64,000 nt of DNA from Rhodobacteraceae bacterium S2214 (GTDB taxonomy: Bacteria; Pseudomonadota; Alphaproteobacteria; Rhodobacterales; Rhodobacteraceae): positions 780,001 to 844,000 of the forward strand of contig CP081161.1 in NCBI GenBank assembly GCA_025141675.1, read 5' to 3'. The notes beneath the pieces are model-generated. The model was not told the origin of the DNA. It was given only the letters and a program-made list of their open reading frames with translations, and did no database searches. Positions 56,570-64,000 of this stretch are shown here, piece after piece; positions within the stretch are counted from its first letter, which is position 1; each line of letters opens with the position of its first letter. The position numbers and the translations under genes are program-made.

Positions 56570-57729
56570 GTCCAGTCGCCTGCAAAATCCTTCGGGACAA
56601 GCAGTGTGTCACGATCAACTGTATTGATATCGCGGTGCCCGCATAGGGCCATTGTCAGGTCCAGTTCCTTGTGGATCACCTCAAGCGCCTTGGTCACACC
56701 AGCTTCGCCCATCGCGCCCAAACCATGCACAAAGGCACGGCCGATGTAGGTGCCCTTCGCGCCCAAAGCCATGGCTTTCAAAACGTCCTGACCCGACCGG
56801 ATACCGCTATCGAGATGGACCTCAATCTTGTCGCCCACAGCGTCGACGATTTGTTCCAGCATCCGGATGGACGACAACGCACCGTCCAACTGCCGACCAC
56901 CGTGGTTCGAGACGATGATCGCATCGGCGCCAATCTCAACGGCCTTCTTCGCGTCTTCAACGTCCAGAATACCTTTCAGGATCACAGGTCCGTCCCACAT
57001 CTTACGCAGTTCCGCGACACGGGCCCAATCCAGCGACTGATCAAAGGAATCGGCGGTCCACGTGCTAAGCGACGACGGGTCTGTCACTTCCTTCGCGTGA
57101 CCGACAATGTTGCCGAAGAAACGGCGCTTGGTCTGCAACATCTCGATCCCCCACGACCATTTCGTCGCGAGGTCCGCGATGGTCTTGGCCGTAAACTTTG
57201 GCGGGGCGGTCAGGCCGTTCTTCAGGTCTTTGTGGCGCTGGCCCAAAATTTGCAGATCGAGCGTGATCATGATGGCAGAACATTTTGCGTCCTTCGCGCG
57301 GGCCATCAAACGGGTCATGAAATCATCGTCTCTTAGGGTGTAGACTTGAAACCAGAACGGTTTTTCCGTGTTCTCGGCGACATCTTCAATCGAACAAATG
57401 GACATCGTCGACAGTGTGAACGGAACGCCGAACTTTTCAGCGGCCTTCGCGGCTTTGATTTCACCATCGGCGCATTGCATGCCAGTCAACCCGACAGGGG
57501 CAAGCCCCACAGGCATTGCAACATCCTGACCAATCATCGTGGTTTTCGTGGTCCGATCGGCCATATCGACAGCCACACGTTGACGCAGCCTGATCTTTTC
57601 GAAGTCGGTCGTATTTTCGCGGAACGTCTGTTCTGTCCAACTGCCGCTTTCGGCGTAATCATAGAACATCTTCGGGGTGCGACGTTTGTGCATACGCTTT
57701 AGGTCTTGGATGTTCGTAATCACGGGCAT
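56566..57729 (-). CDS. lldD: FMN-dependent alpha-hydroxy-acid dehydrogenase (LldD-like)
   Basis: 387 residues from ATG 57729 (GAGGAATAT upstream). FMN/hydroxy-acid motifs: MFYDYAESGSWTEQTFREN, VGLAPVGLTG, FQVYTLRDDDF, LKGILDVEDAKKAVEIGADA and the catalytic SNHGGRQLDGA (His/Arg). L-lactate dehydrogenase is the closest reading; glycolate or mandelate oxidation is possible. Confidence 0.88.
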   Translation of the reverse strand: MPVITNIQDLKRMHKRRTPKMFYDYAESGSWTEQTFRENTTDFEKIRLRQRVAVDMADRTTKTTMIGQDVAMPVGLAPVGLTGMQCADGEIKAAKAAEKFGVPFTLSTMSICSIEDVAENTEKPFWFQVYTLRDDDFMTRLMARAKDAKCSAIMITLDLQILGQRHKDLKNGLTAPPKFTAKTIADLATKWSWGIEMLQTKRRFFGNIVGHAKEVTDPSSLSTWTADSFDQSLDWARVAELRKMWDGPVILKGILDVEDAKKAVEIGADAIIVSNHGGRQLDGALSSIRMLEQIVDAVGDKIEVHLDSGIRSGQDVLKAMALGAKGTYIGRAFVHGLGAMGEAGVTKALEVIHKELDLTMALCGHRDINTVDRDTLLVPKDFAGDWT

Positions 57730-57805
57730 TGGGATATTCCTCAAATTGGTGCATATTTCTTACCAATCAGGCATGGTTCTGGCAATACCCCAAACCACAG
57801 CCCTG

Positions 57806-58213
57806 CTAGTCGCTGTTAAACATCCACCCAACGCCAAACCGATCCCGACAAATTCCAAACGCACTGGCCCAGAACGTTGGCGCGAGCGGCATGATCACCG
57901 CGCCACCCTCGGACAGAATTTCGAATGCGGTCTTCGCTTCTTCCAACGTGTCCCAATTTGTCTGAATGTTGAAACCGTGATGGCCCGGAAACGGATCGTT
58001 GCCCATCGTGTCGGACACCATAATGACCTGTCCGCCGAACCGGACTTGACCATGCGCCAGCCGCGCGCCGACCTCTGGCGGGAACTTTCCCTCGGATTCG
58101 GGCATCTCGTCGAACCGTTGGACTTCCGCCAATTCACCGCCCAAGGCGTGGGCATAAAGCGTCAAGGCGTCACGCGCGGTTCCGTCGAACGTCAGGTATG
58201 GGCACATTTTCAT
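57806..58213 (-). CDS. VOC-superfamily (PhnB-like) protein
   Basis: 135 residues from ATG 58213; CAGGAGGAAAAGCG upstream is an excellent ribosome site. MCPYLTFDGTARDALTLYA, GQVRFGGQVIMVSD and FGICRDRFGVGWMF are the usual PhnB/3-demethylubiquinone-like blocks of the glyoxalase fold. A longer in-frame ORF overlapping ychF is spurious. Function unknown. Confidence 0.88.
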   Translation of the reverse strand: MKMCPYLTFDGTARDALTLYAHALGGELAEVQRFDEMPESEGKFPPEVGARLAHGQVRFGGQVIMVSDTMGNDPFPGHHGFNIQTNWDTLEEAKTAFEILSEGGAVIMPLAPTFWASAFGICRDRFGVGWMFNSD

Positions 58214-58315
58214 CGCTTTTCCTCCTGTAATGATGTGATCGTAACATAAGTCTGGCTTGCAGCGCACAGCGTTGCTGCCTAGAAGCGCGGGAACGCAAAA
58301 CCGGAGAGTGCTGCA

Positions 58316-59413
58316 ATGGGTTTCAAAATGGGTATCGTGGGTCTGCCAAACGTTGGCAAATCGACCCTGTTTAACGCGCTGACAAAAACAGCAGCGGCGC
58401 AGGCGGCGAACTTTCCGTTCTGCACAATCGAACCAAACGTCGGTGACGTGGCTGTGCCTGATGCGCGGCTCGACACGCTGGCAGGGATCGCAGGGTCCAA
58501 GCAAATCATCCCGACACGGATGACGTTTGTCGACATCGCAGGCCTCGTCAAAGGCGCGTCCAAAGGCGAAGGGTTGGGTAACCAGTTCCTCGCGAACATC
58601 CGTGAATGTGACGCAATCGCCCACGTGCTGCGCTGTTTTGAAGACGACGACATCACCCACGTCGAAGGCCGTGTTGATCCGGTCGAAGATGCGGACGTAA
58701 TCGAAACCGAGCTGATGCTCGCCGATCTCGAAAGCATCGAAAAGCGTCTGCAAAACCTGACCCGCAAGGTACGCGGTGGCGACAAAGAAGCTGTCGATCA
58801 GGTGCGTCTGCTCGAACTCGCAAAAGCAGCGATTGAAGACGGCAAACCTGCGCGGACTGTGCAGATCGACGAAGACGACGCAAAGCAGTGGAAAATGCTA
58901 CAACTGCTGACCACCAAGCCGGTTCTATACGTCTGCAACGTCGAAGAAGACAAAGCAGGCACAGGCAACAGCCAATCTGACCGCGTCGGCGAAATGGCCG
59001 CGAAGCAGGGCAATTCCCACGTCGTGATCTCTGCACGGATCGAAGAAGAGATTTCCCAGCTCGAAACTGACGAGGCAGAAATGTTCCTCGGCGAAATGGG
59101 TCTGGAAGAAGCCGGTCTCGACCGTCTGATCCGCGCAGGTTACGAATTGCTGCACCTTCAGACATACTTCACCGTCGGTCCGAAAGAAGCACGCGCATGG
59201 ACCATCAAAGAAGGCACATCCGCACCGCAAGCCGCAGGTGTCATTCACGGTGATTTCGAACGTGGCTTTATCCGCGCTGAAACCATCGCCTACGACGACT
59301 TCGTGACATTGGGCGGCGAACAACCGTCAAAAGAAGCGGGCAAAATGCGGGCAGAGGGCAAAGGCTACATCGTCAAAGACGGCGACGTGCTGCACTTCTT
59401 GTTCAACACCTAA
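58316..59413 (+). CDS. ychF: Redox-regulated GTPase/ATPase YchF
   Basis: 365 residues. P-loop GLPNVGKSTLFNALT (~res 9), FVDIAGLVKGASKGEGLGN (G3 region with Leu in place of Gln), a coiled coil (~res 130-170) and the C-terminal TGS domain with AWTIKEGTSAPQAAGVIHG. YchF prefers ATP because the G4 motif is altered (NVEED here). Linked to translation and oxidative stress. Confidence 0.96.
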   Translation: MGFKMGIVGLPNVGKSTLFNALTKTAAAQAANFPFCTIEPNVGDVAVPDARLDTLAGIAGSKQIIPTRMTFVDIAGLVKGASKGEGLGNQFLANIRECDAIAHVLRCFEDDDITHVEGRVDPVEDADVIETELMLADLESIEKRLQNLTRKVRGGDKEAVDQVRLLELAKAAIEDGKPARTVQIDEDDAKQWKMLQLLTTKPVLYVCNVEEDKAGTGNSQSDRVGEMAAKQGNSHVVISARIEEEISQLETDEAEMFLGEMGLEEAGLDRLIRAGYELLHLQTYFTVGPKEARAWTIKEGTSAPQAAGVIHGDFERGFIRAETIAYDDFVTLGGEQPSKEAGKMRAEGKGYIVKDGDVLHFLFNT

Positions 59414-59419
59414 AACGGT

Positions 59420-60901
59420 CTATTCCGCTGCGATGTCGGACCCTTCGGCACGTATGGTTTCAGTGATATGCATGACAGACGGGGCGCTTTGCAAAAGGTG
59501 CCCCGTTGCTGTTTTCAGATCCGCGATAAACGCAGCTTCTGCTGTTTCCCGATCCGCATCTGGCAGGCGCAATAGGTGCGATGGGTGCACCGTCAGGAAC
59601 ACTGGCAGGCCATCGGTGCCCATCTCAACGGTACCGCGCCGCCGCGTGATGTCTTTCCCGTTGCCCGTCGTGGCCCGCGCGGCGGATGCCCCCATCGCAA
59701 TGATCAGTTTAGGTTTCACCAACGCCACCTCTGACCGCAGCCACCACGCGCAATGGTCCACCTCTGACGTCGTGGGGTTCACGTGCAACCGACGTTTCGC
59801 GGTCGGTTTGAATTTGAAATGTTTGACAGCGTTCGTGATGTAAGCGGCGTCAGGATCAAGGCCCGCTTGCGCTGCCAAGCTGCGAAAGAGCTGGCCGGCA
59901 GGCCCCACAAACGGCAAACCTTGCATGTCTTCGTGATCACCGGGCTGTTCGCCGACAATCATCAGCGCAGCATCACGCGGACCGCTGCCTTTCACGACCT
60001 GCGTCGCAGGGGCATGCAGCGGGCAACGGGTGCAGCCGTTCAGATCGGCGTCCAACATATTCCAGCTTGCTGGCTGTGCGGATTGCATCAACTGTTCGCG
60101 GATCGCCGCCATCCGTTCAGGGGGCAGGGTCGGGGCCGCATCCTGCATCTTGCGCACCTTTTCTTCGGCGTCCGCGATCAGCCCAGGAATGAACTGCGTT
60201 TCCGGCATGTTCTTCCAGTATTTCTTGGGCATCTCAGACGTCATCGCGCTGATCTTGACGCGTGCGGGATTGAAGATGTTGCAGAAATAGGTGCCCCAAA
60301 GGTCCTCGGCACCATCCTCTGGCAGCTCGGGCTTTTCATCACCGGGGTGCAGCGTCAATTTACCGTTCGTGAACTTCGCGGTGACCGATGGCGTCACGAT
60401 CATCCAGTCCATATCGCCAAAGCGGCGCACAAAAAACTGGGCGGTCGGTTCCATCGTGTGATGCGTGGGTTCAAACCACGCGCCAAAGCTGCGGCGCGGC
60501 CCATCGCTGCGCAGATCACGGAACCGCACGAAAGCCTTCATCTTATGCTGACACCGCCGCACGGCTTTTTCCATCTGGCGCAGTTTGGCCAGATCAGGAT
60601 CGGCGCGATCCGCCATCAGACCAGGGGTATCCTTCAGCCGCCACAACAGCGCGTAAAGACGGGCAAACCGCTGCGGGTCCTTATGCCAGACGACAACATT
60701 GGCAAGCTCGACAAAGTCCTTCGACACTTTCACCGCGCGACGCGGCGCGGGCAGATCTGCCGTGCTTTCAAACAGTTGCGGCGCCTGCCCGTCGAAATCC
60801 CACAGCACGTCATCCGGTTTCACACGGGCCGCCAGCAACCGCCGCGCCGCATCGCGCCACGCGGTATCCGTGCCAATCATCGGGATCGAAATCGTATGCA
60901 T
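59420..60901 (-). CDS. DUF4130-UdgX fusion: uracil-DNA-linking glycosylase family protein
   Basis: 493 residues from ATG 60901. N-terminal ~240 residues are DUF4130-like (KVSKDFVELANVVVWHKDPQ, QFFVRRFGDMDWMIVTPS). The C-terminal part is family 4-like UDG: CPLHAPATQVV with the cluster cysteines, GEQPGDHEDMQGLPFVGPAG and, after KHFKFKPTA, the KRRLH loop that defines UdgX. In UdgX the His of this loop forms a covalent link to the abasic DNA. So the protein can be expected to trap uracil-containing DNA. TAATG overlap with the radical-SAM gene upstream. Confidence 0.88.
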   Translation of the reverse strand: MHTISIPMIGTDTAWRDAARRLLAARVKPDDVLWDFDGQAPQLFESTADLPAPRRAVKVSKDFVELANVVVWHKDPQRFARLYALLWRLKDTPGLMADRADPDLAKLRQMEKAVRRCQHKMKAFVRFRDLRSDGPRRSFGAWFEPTHHTMEPTAQFFVRRFGDMDWMIVTPSVTAKFTNGKLTLHPGDEKPELPEDGAEDLWGTYFCNIFNPARVKISAMTSEMPKKYWKNMPETQFIPGLIADAEEKVRKMQDAAPTLPPERMAAIREQLMQSAQPASWNMLDADLNGCTRCPLHAPATQVVKGSGPRDAALMIVGEQPGDHEDMQGLPFVGPAGQLFRSLAAQAGLDPDAAYITNAVKHFKFKPTAKRRLHVNPTTSEVDHCAWWLRSEVALVKPKLIIAMGASAARATTGNGKDITRRRGTVEMGTDGLPVFLTVHPSHLLRLPDADRETAEAAFIADLKTATGHLLQSAPSVMHITETIRAEGSDIAAE

Positions 60902-62133
60902 TATAGTAACGTCAGTTGTTCCGGTGGCGGGGCGTAACGGGCGCGCAGGTTCGCCGCATCTGTCATCGCACCCGGTGTCCACCCCAATGCGGTGATGAAT
61001 GGCTGCGCCTTTTTCACCGATGCGCCCAAACGCAACAGGTCTTCGTAGCGCAACGTCCGTTGGCGGCGGGTCTGCAGAATGCGGCCCACGGTTTTGGTCC
61101 CGAAACCCGGTACGCGCAACAACATCTCGCGGGATGTGGTATTCACGTCCACAGGAAACAAGGCGCGGTTTTGCAAGGCCCACGCCAGTTTCGGATCAAT
61201 CTCAAGATCGAGGTTCCCATCACTGCGCGCCGCCGTAATCTCACCCACATCAAACCCGTAAAACCGCAGCAACCAATCCGCCTGATACAGCCTGTGTTCG
61301 CGGATCAACGGCGGTTTTACCAGGGGCAGTTTTGCGGTGGCATCAGGGATCGGGGAAAAAGCTGAATAATAGACGCGACGCAATTTGTAGCCCCGATACA
61401 GTGATGTCGATTGGCCCAAAATCGTCGCATCCGTCGATTGATCCGCCCCCACGATCATCTGCGTCGACTGACCGGCAGGCGCAAATTTTGTCGGACGTTT
61501 CCCGCGATAAGACCGATCCTTTTGCGCGGCCCGCTTGTCAGAAACCTTGCCCATCGCCCGCCGGATCGTCGCTGGTGATTTTTCTGGGGCATAGGCCTGC
61601 ACGGCCCGATCCGTCGGCAGTTCCACATTGATCGACAAACGGTCCGCATAAAGCCCAGCCTGATCAATCAGCGCCTGATCGGCATCGGGGATCGTTTTAA
61701 GGTGAATATAGCCTTTAAACCCTTCGTCCTGACGCAGCCGTCGGGCAATTTCGACCATATCTTCCATCGTCTTATCGGGGTTCTGGATCACGCCAGACGA
61801 CAAAAACAGTCCTTCGATGTAATTGCGCCGGTAGAACTCGATCGTCAGTTGGACGACTTCATCCGGCGTGAAACGGGCGCGCTGCACATTCGACGAAACA
61901 CGGTTAATGCAATACGCACAATCGTAGATGCAGAAGTTCGTCATCAGGATTTTCAGCAGACTGATGCAGCGCCCATCAGGGGCATAAGAATGGCAAATGC
62001 CGGACCCTTCGGTAGAGCCAAGCCCGCCTTTCGTGCTGTCACGACGGGTCGTGCCGCTCGACGCACAAGACGCATCGTAACGGGCCGCATCGCTGAGAAT
62101 CGCGAGTTTCTTTTGGAGATCAAGTTGCGCCAT
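60901..62133 (-). CDS. Putative DNA modification/repair radical SAM protein
   Basis: 410 residues. Cys cluster in TNFCIYDCAYCINR (CxxxCxxC, ~res 68-75) and an N-terminal YDASCASSGT block. C-terminal helix-hairpin-helix motif RVPGFGTKTVGRILQTRR suggests DNA binding. Known families pair this protein with a DUF4130 partner; here the partner is fused to UdgX. Upstream of the fusion gene, first in the operon, with a LexA-type box before the start. The reaction is unknown. Confidence 0.88.
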   Translation of the reverse strand: MAQLDLQKKLAILSDAARYDASCASSGTTRRDSTKGGLGSTEGSGICHSYAPDGRCISLLKILMTNFCIYDCAYCINRVSSNVQRARFTPDEVVQLTIEFYRRNYIEGLFLSSGVIQNPDKTMEDMVEIARRLRQDEGFKGYIHLKTIPDADQALIDQAGLYADRLSINVELPTDRAVQAYAPEKSPATIRRAMGKVSDKRAAQKDRSYRGKRPTKFAPAGQSTQMIVGADQSTDATILGQSTSLYRGYKLRRVYYSAFSPIPDATAKLPLVKPPLIREHRLYQADWLLRFYGFDVGEITAARSDGNLDLEIDPKLAWALQNRALFPVDVNTTSREMLLRVPGFGTKTVGRILQTRRQRTLRYEDLLRLGASVKKAQPFITALGWTPGAMTDAANLRARYAPPPEQLTLL

Positions 62134-62457
62134 TTGTTCATGTTATGTTCTCGTCGCGTGGAGGGCAAGAACAAGAACGCAGGCGAGGCAATTTAGCACA
62201 GTCAATTCAAACGGATCTGGGTGGCTTGGCGGCCTGCGCCGCTGGCCGCCACGTTGCACAATTTGCTAACGGGCGTGCGCGTCATTCACACTGACTTCCC
62301 GACATCACCAGTGCACGGCTTGTGCATAGGTTGTGCACGCAAATCACACGCCAGATCGTGGCCGTTAACGGTTTAACATCACAACGAAGTATGCGGCGTC
62401 ACACTTTCTTCCCAAAGCCCCTTGCCCCCTTCGATCCACGCAGCTAAACGGGTCAAC
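62134..62457. other. Region between the radical SAM gene and the tRNA-Ser fragment
   Basis: 324 bp. It contains the LexA-type box and a TTGTGCACG/GTTGTGCAC-like stretch near 62325; otherwise nothing gene-like. The promoter of the minus-strand repair operon must lie here. Confidence 0.4.
62136..62150 (-). promoter_or_regulatory. LexA-type SOS box (GTTC-N7-GTTC)
   Basis: GTTC (62136-62139), ATGTTAT, GTTC (62147-62150) fits the alphaproteobacterial LexA site exactly. It lies 3-17 bp before the start codon of the radical-SAM DNA repair gene, so bound LexA would cover the transcription start or ribosome site. Confidence 0.7.
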
Positions 62458-62503
62458 GGAGACGTGGCCGAGTGGTCGAAGGCGCTCCCCTGCTAAGGAA
62501 GTA
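62458..62503 (+). pseudogene. tRNA-Ser (GCU) 5' fragment, 3' half missing
   Basis: GGAGACGTGGCCGAGTGGTC (62458-62477) onward matches a tRNA-Ser(GCU): acceptor 5' strand, D arm, and anticodon loop CTGCTAA in CTCCCCTGCTAAGGAAG (one stem mismatch). The T arm GGTTCGAAT and the 3' acceptor CGTCTCC are missing. The following bases are AT-rich. This looks like a tRNA gene cut in its anticodon/variable region, probably the edge of an integrated element. Confidence 0.75.
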
Positions 62504-63248
62504 GGGCCGATCCTACCCCCTTGAAATCATTAACATAATCAGGGTTTTTAAAACCGTGTGTTCAAAATGTGAACGTTTTGAATGTGCGTTTTCCATTGTT
62601 TTCAATGACTTATCGATATGTGCCAGCTTAGCTGACACTTCATCGAAAAGCAATTTTTTCTAGATTTTTGGCCAGAAAGAATAGCATCGAAAGGGTTGAA
62701 AACTACTCCCTTAAACGGGCACATGAGGTCACAAAGAGTGACATCGAAAGGGTGCGAACTACTCCCTTGGTTAGGGAAATTTTCTCCATATTAAATACGT
62801 CTAAAGTTAATCTGAGTAGGGAGCCGGGGGCCCGATCTGTGGCTGCTTAAATACCTGCCTTTGCGGATACAATAGATCGTAAACCCCGTGCATTCATGCC
62901 GCACGCTGCGGTAAAGGTGAGGTCTGATATCGATCGTTTTGCCAGCGCTAGCATGACCTTCGCTACTCTTCGGCAAAGCTTGTAAAGATAGGCTAGTAGC
63001 CGAGTTGGGCGGACAGCAGACTTTCGCTGCGCATGAGCCGGTGAAGTGGTAACACTCGATAGCGGACATAGGAATGCTTTCTGGTTTTGCCTGATCGTAA
63101 CAGACATGCAGCATTGGTTTTAATCCTCGGCCATGCACAGACACTGGTTCGATGCTCAAAAGTCGCTTGGAGCAGTTATTACAACAGAAACCATCGAAAC
63201 AACCTTTGGGAGAATGTTGTGCGTGACTTTGATGGAAAATGAGGACTA
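62504..63248. other. AT-richer non-coding stretch of the putative island
   Basis: 745 bp with base composition unlike the rest of the window. Two near-identical ~28-bp direct repeats lie at 62685-62712 and 62742-62768 (CATCGAAAGGG..CTACTCCCTT). Frames at 62668 (+) and 62791/62847 (-) have no ribosome site and are not called as genes. The part 62850-63110 looks like a degenerate gene or repeat relic; no product is recognisable. Confidence 0.45.
62685..62768 (+). repeat. Pair of ~28-bp direct repeats
   Basis: CATCGAAAGGGTTGAAAACT (62685-62704) and CATCGAAAGGGTGCGAACT (62742-62760), each continuing ACTCCCTT. Spacing is 57 bp. Possible operators or att-like core of the island. Confidence 0.6.
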
Positions 63249-64000
63249 GTGTCGCTGAAAAGCTATTTACGCAAAGCTAAACGACAATTTCAGGTGGTAC
63301 AATTTTTGTCAAACGAACGAAAAAAGCTGTCACCCGCGCAGGAACTCGCTCTAATATCACAAGTTGATCGCGTGTGCCCACTGGACGCGGAGCCGCTCTT
63401 TCACAAGAAGGGTACACGTTCGTACAAGAGCTACGAAATCGCTCACATTTACCCACTAAACCCTACACCCGATGAAGAACGTCTTTTGCAAAATGAAGAG
63501 CGTCTTGGAATAGACCTCAATGATGAAGACAACCTTATCCCGCTTTGTACCATCTGCCATGGTAAGTTCGACAAGCCTAGGACGATTGAGGGATATCAGG
63601 AACTTGTTGCCATAAAAAAGAAGGCCATCGAACGAAGCGGTCAAGAGGAATTATGGAAAACGAACCCTATCAAGGAAAGCATACTAAAAATCGTTGATGC
63701 CATTTATGCCGATGCTGACGAAGGCATTGAAGCAGAAATTACCTTCACTTCCATGAAGGTTGACGAGAAACTCAACGACACTATTTCCAGGCCGACGCGG
63801 CGGAAAATCAAGAACAACGTAACCGACTACTACACGTTCATCAGAGAAAAATTGGTACTGCTAGACAAGGCGGGTGACTGCACTTCCGAAATAATTTCGA
63901 ACCAAATAAAGGGTTTTTACCTCATTCAAAAAGGAGACGGTATCAGCCAGCAAGCTGCGTTTGACAACATTGTCAAATGGCTCAACGCCAAAACAAAGGC
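63249..64000 (+). CDS. HNH nuclease, probably a conflict-system (ABC-3C-type) effector; 3' end outside window
   Basis: At least 250 residues; the start is GTG 63249 (GAGGA just upstream), preceded by an in-frame stop at 63240. HNH pattern: VDRVCPLDAEPLF, YEIAHIYPLNP, DEDNLIPLCTICHGKFDKP. Here C-x2..C pairs, the IAH and LCTICHGKF blocks would form the beta-beta-alpha metal site. The second part is helical (~res 150-250); the stretch IISNQIKGFYLIQKGDGISQ followed by AAFDNIVKWLNAKTK resembles the C-terminal modules described for ABC-three-component conflict systems. That family link is from memory. No partner gene is visible, as the window ends. AT-rich codon use differs from neighbours. Confidence 0.65.
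   Translation, partial: MSLKSYLRKAKRQFQVVQFLSNERKKLSPAQELALISQVDRVCPLDAEPLFHKKGTRSYKSYEIAHIYPLNPTPDEERLLQNEERLGIDLNDEDNLIPLCTICHGKFDKPRTIEGYQELVAIKKKAIERSGQEELWKTNPIKESILKIVDAIYADADEGIEAEITFTSMKVDEKLNDTISRPTRRKIKNNVTDYYTFIREKLVLLDKAGDCTSEIISNQIKGFYLIQKGDGISQQAAFDNIVKWLNAKTK

Noticed and set aside
57806..58753. Long 315-codon minus-strand frame over the VOC gene and the start of ychF
   Set aside because: Only the 135-residue part has a domain, and ATG 58213 has an excellent ribosome site.
60901..61183. N-terminal extension of the DUF4130-UdgX frame to 61183
   Set aside because: It overlaps the radical SAM gene and lacks domain content; ATG 60901 with TAATG overlap is the natural start.
62668..62850. 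60-codon frame with a TTG start over the direct repeats
   Set aside because: No ribosome site and no protein-like pattern; it is formed by the repeats.
62791..63159. Minus-strand frames of 86-122 codons in the island leader
   Set aside because: No ribosome site; composition does not resemble a protein, more likely relic or non-coding DNA.
62504..64000. CRISPR array
   Set aside because: Only two repeats with a 57-bp period, so no array; no cas genes.

Overview
The window is chromosomal DNA of an alphaproteobacterium of the Roseobacter group (Rhodobacteraceae). Pointers seen in the sequence are a SAM/SAH-type riboswitch directly in front of metK, an Irr-like Fur regulator divergent from fabA, a FabA/FabB/FabI fatty-acid set, a GTTC-N7-GTTC LexA-type box, and fairly GC-rich codon use throughout except for the last ~1.5 kb. 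No genus is claimed.

Layout. 1-3544: 3' part of a 23S rRNA gene, an intact 5S gene, two degenerate tandem 5S copies and a tRNA-Arg(UCU). 3.6-8.5 kb: a lone FkbH-like HAD protein, a Tat-exported PhoD-type phosphatase behind a Pho box, and two tandem CAP-domain lipoproteins. 8.5-20 kb: a long minus-strand block with phospholipid genes (cdsA-like, plsC-like), an enolase-superfamily enzyme, an alcohol dehydrogenase, a Tet-like MFS pump, a stripped-down PcaB-like protein, three alpha/beta hydrolases including a PcaD-like one, an endonuclease/exonuclease/phosphatase-fold protein, a PLP dehydratase and a haloacid dehalogenase. 20-28 kb: SlyD-like FKBP, then fabI, fabB and fabA, which are separated by a LysM-solute-binding fusion, a triple-repeat secreted protein, MarC and an SDR; irr is divergent from fabA.

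28-41 kb: a RAYT-like transposase remnant, miaB, an OmpA protein and a lipoprotein sharing one small domain, the phoH-ybeY-corC-lnt envelope/RNA operon, riboswitch-metK, trmB, aroA-cmk. 41-47 kb: an accessory stretch between cmk and rpsA with two convergent lipoprotein/SGNH-esterase modules. 47-59 kb: rpsA, a quinone-reductase-like MDR, ihfB-lapA-trpF, a serine hydrolase, pth, rplY, an MFS carrier, an FMN 2-hydroxyacid dehydrogenase, a VOC protein and ychF. 59.4-62.2 kb: a two-gene DNA repair operon (radical SAM plus DUF4130-UdgX fusion) with a LexA-type box at its start.

62.46-64 kb: a tRNA-Ser(GCU) gene loses its 3' half and the sequence switches to AT-richer, mostly non-coding DNA with direct repeats, followed by an HNH nuclease gene that runs off the window. 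This looks like the edge of a genomic (probably defence) island. It and the duplicated lipoprotein/esterase modules are the best candidates for undescribed biology here. All functional names rest on motif reading without database searches.
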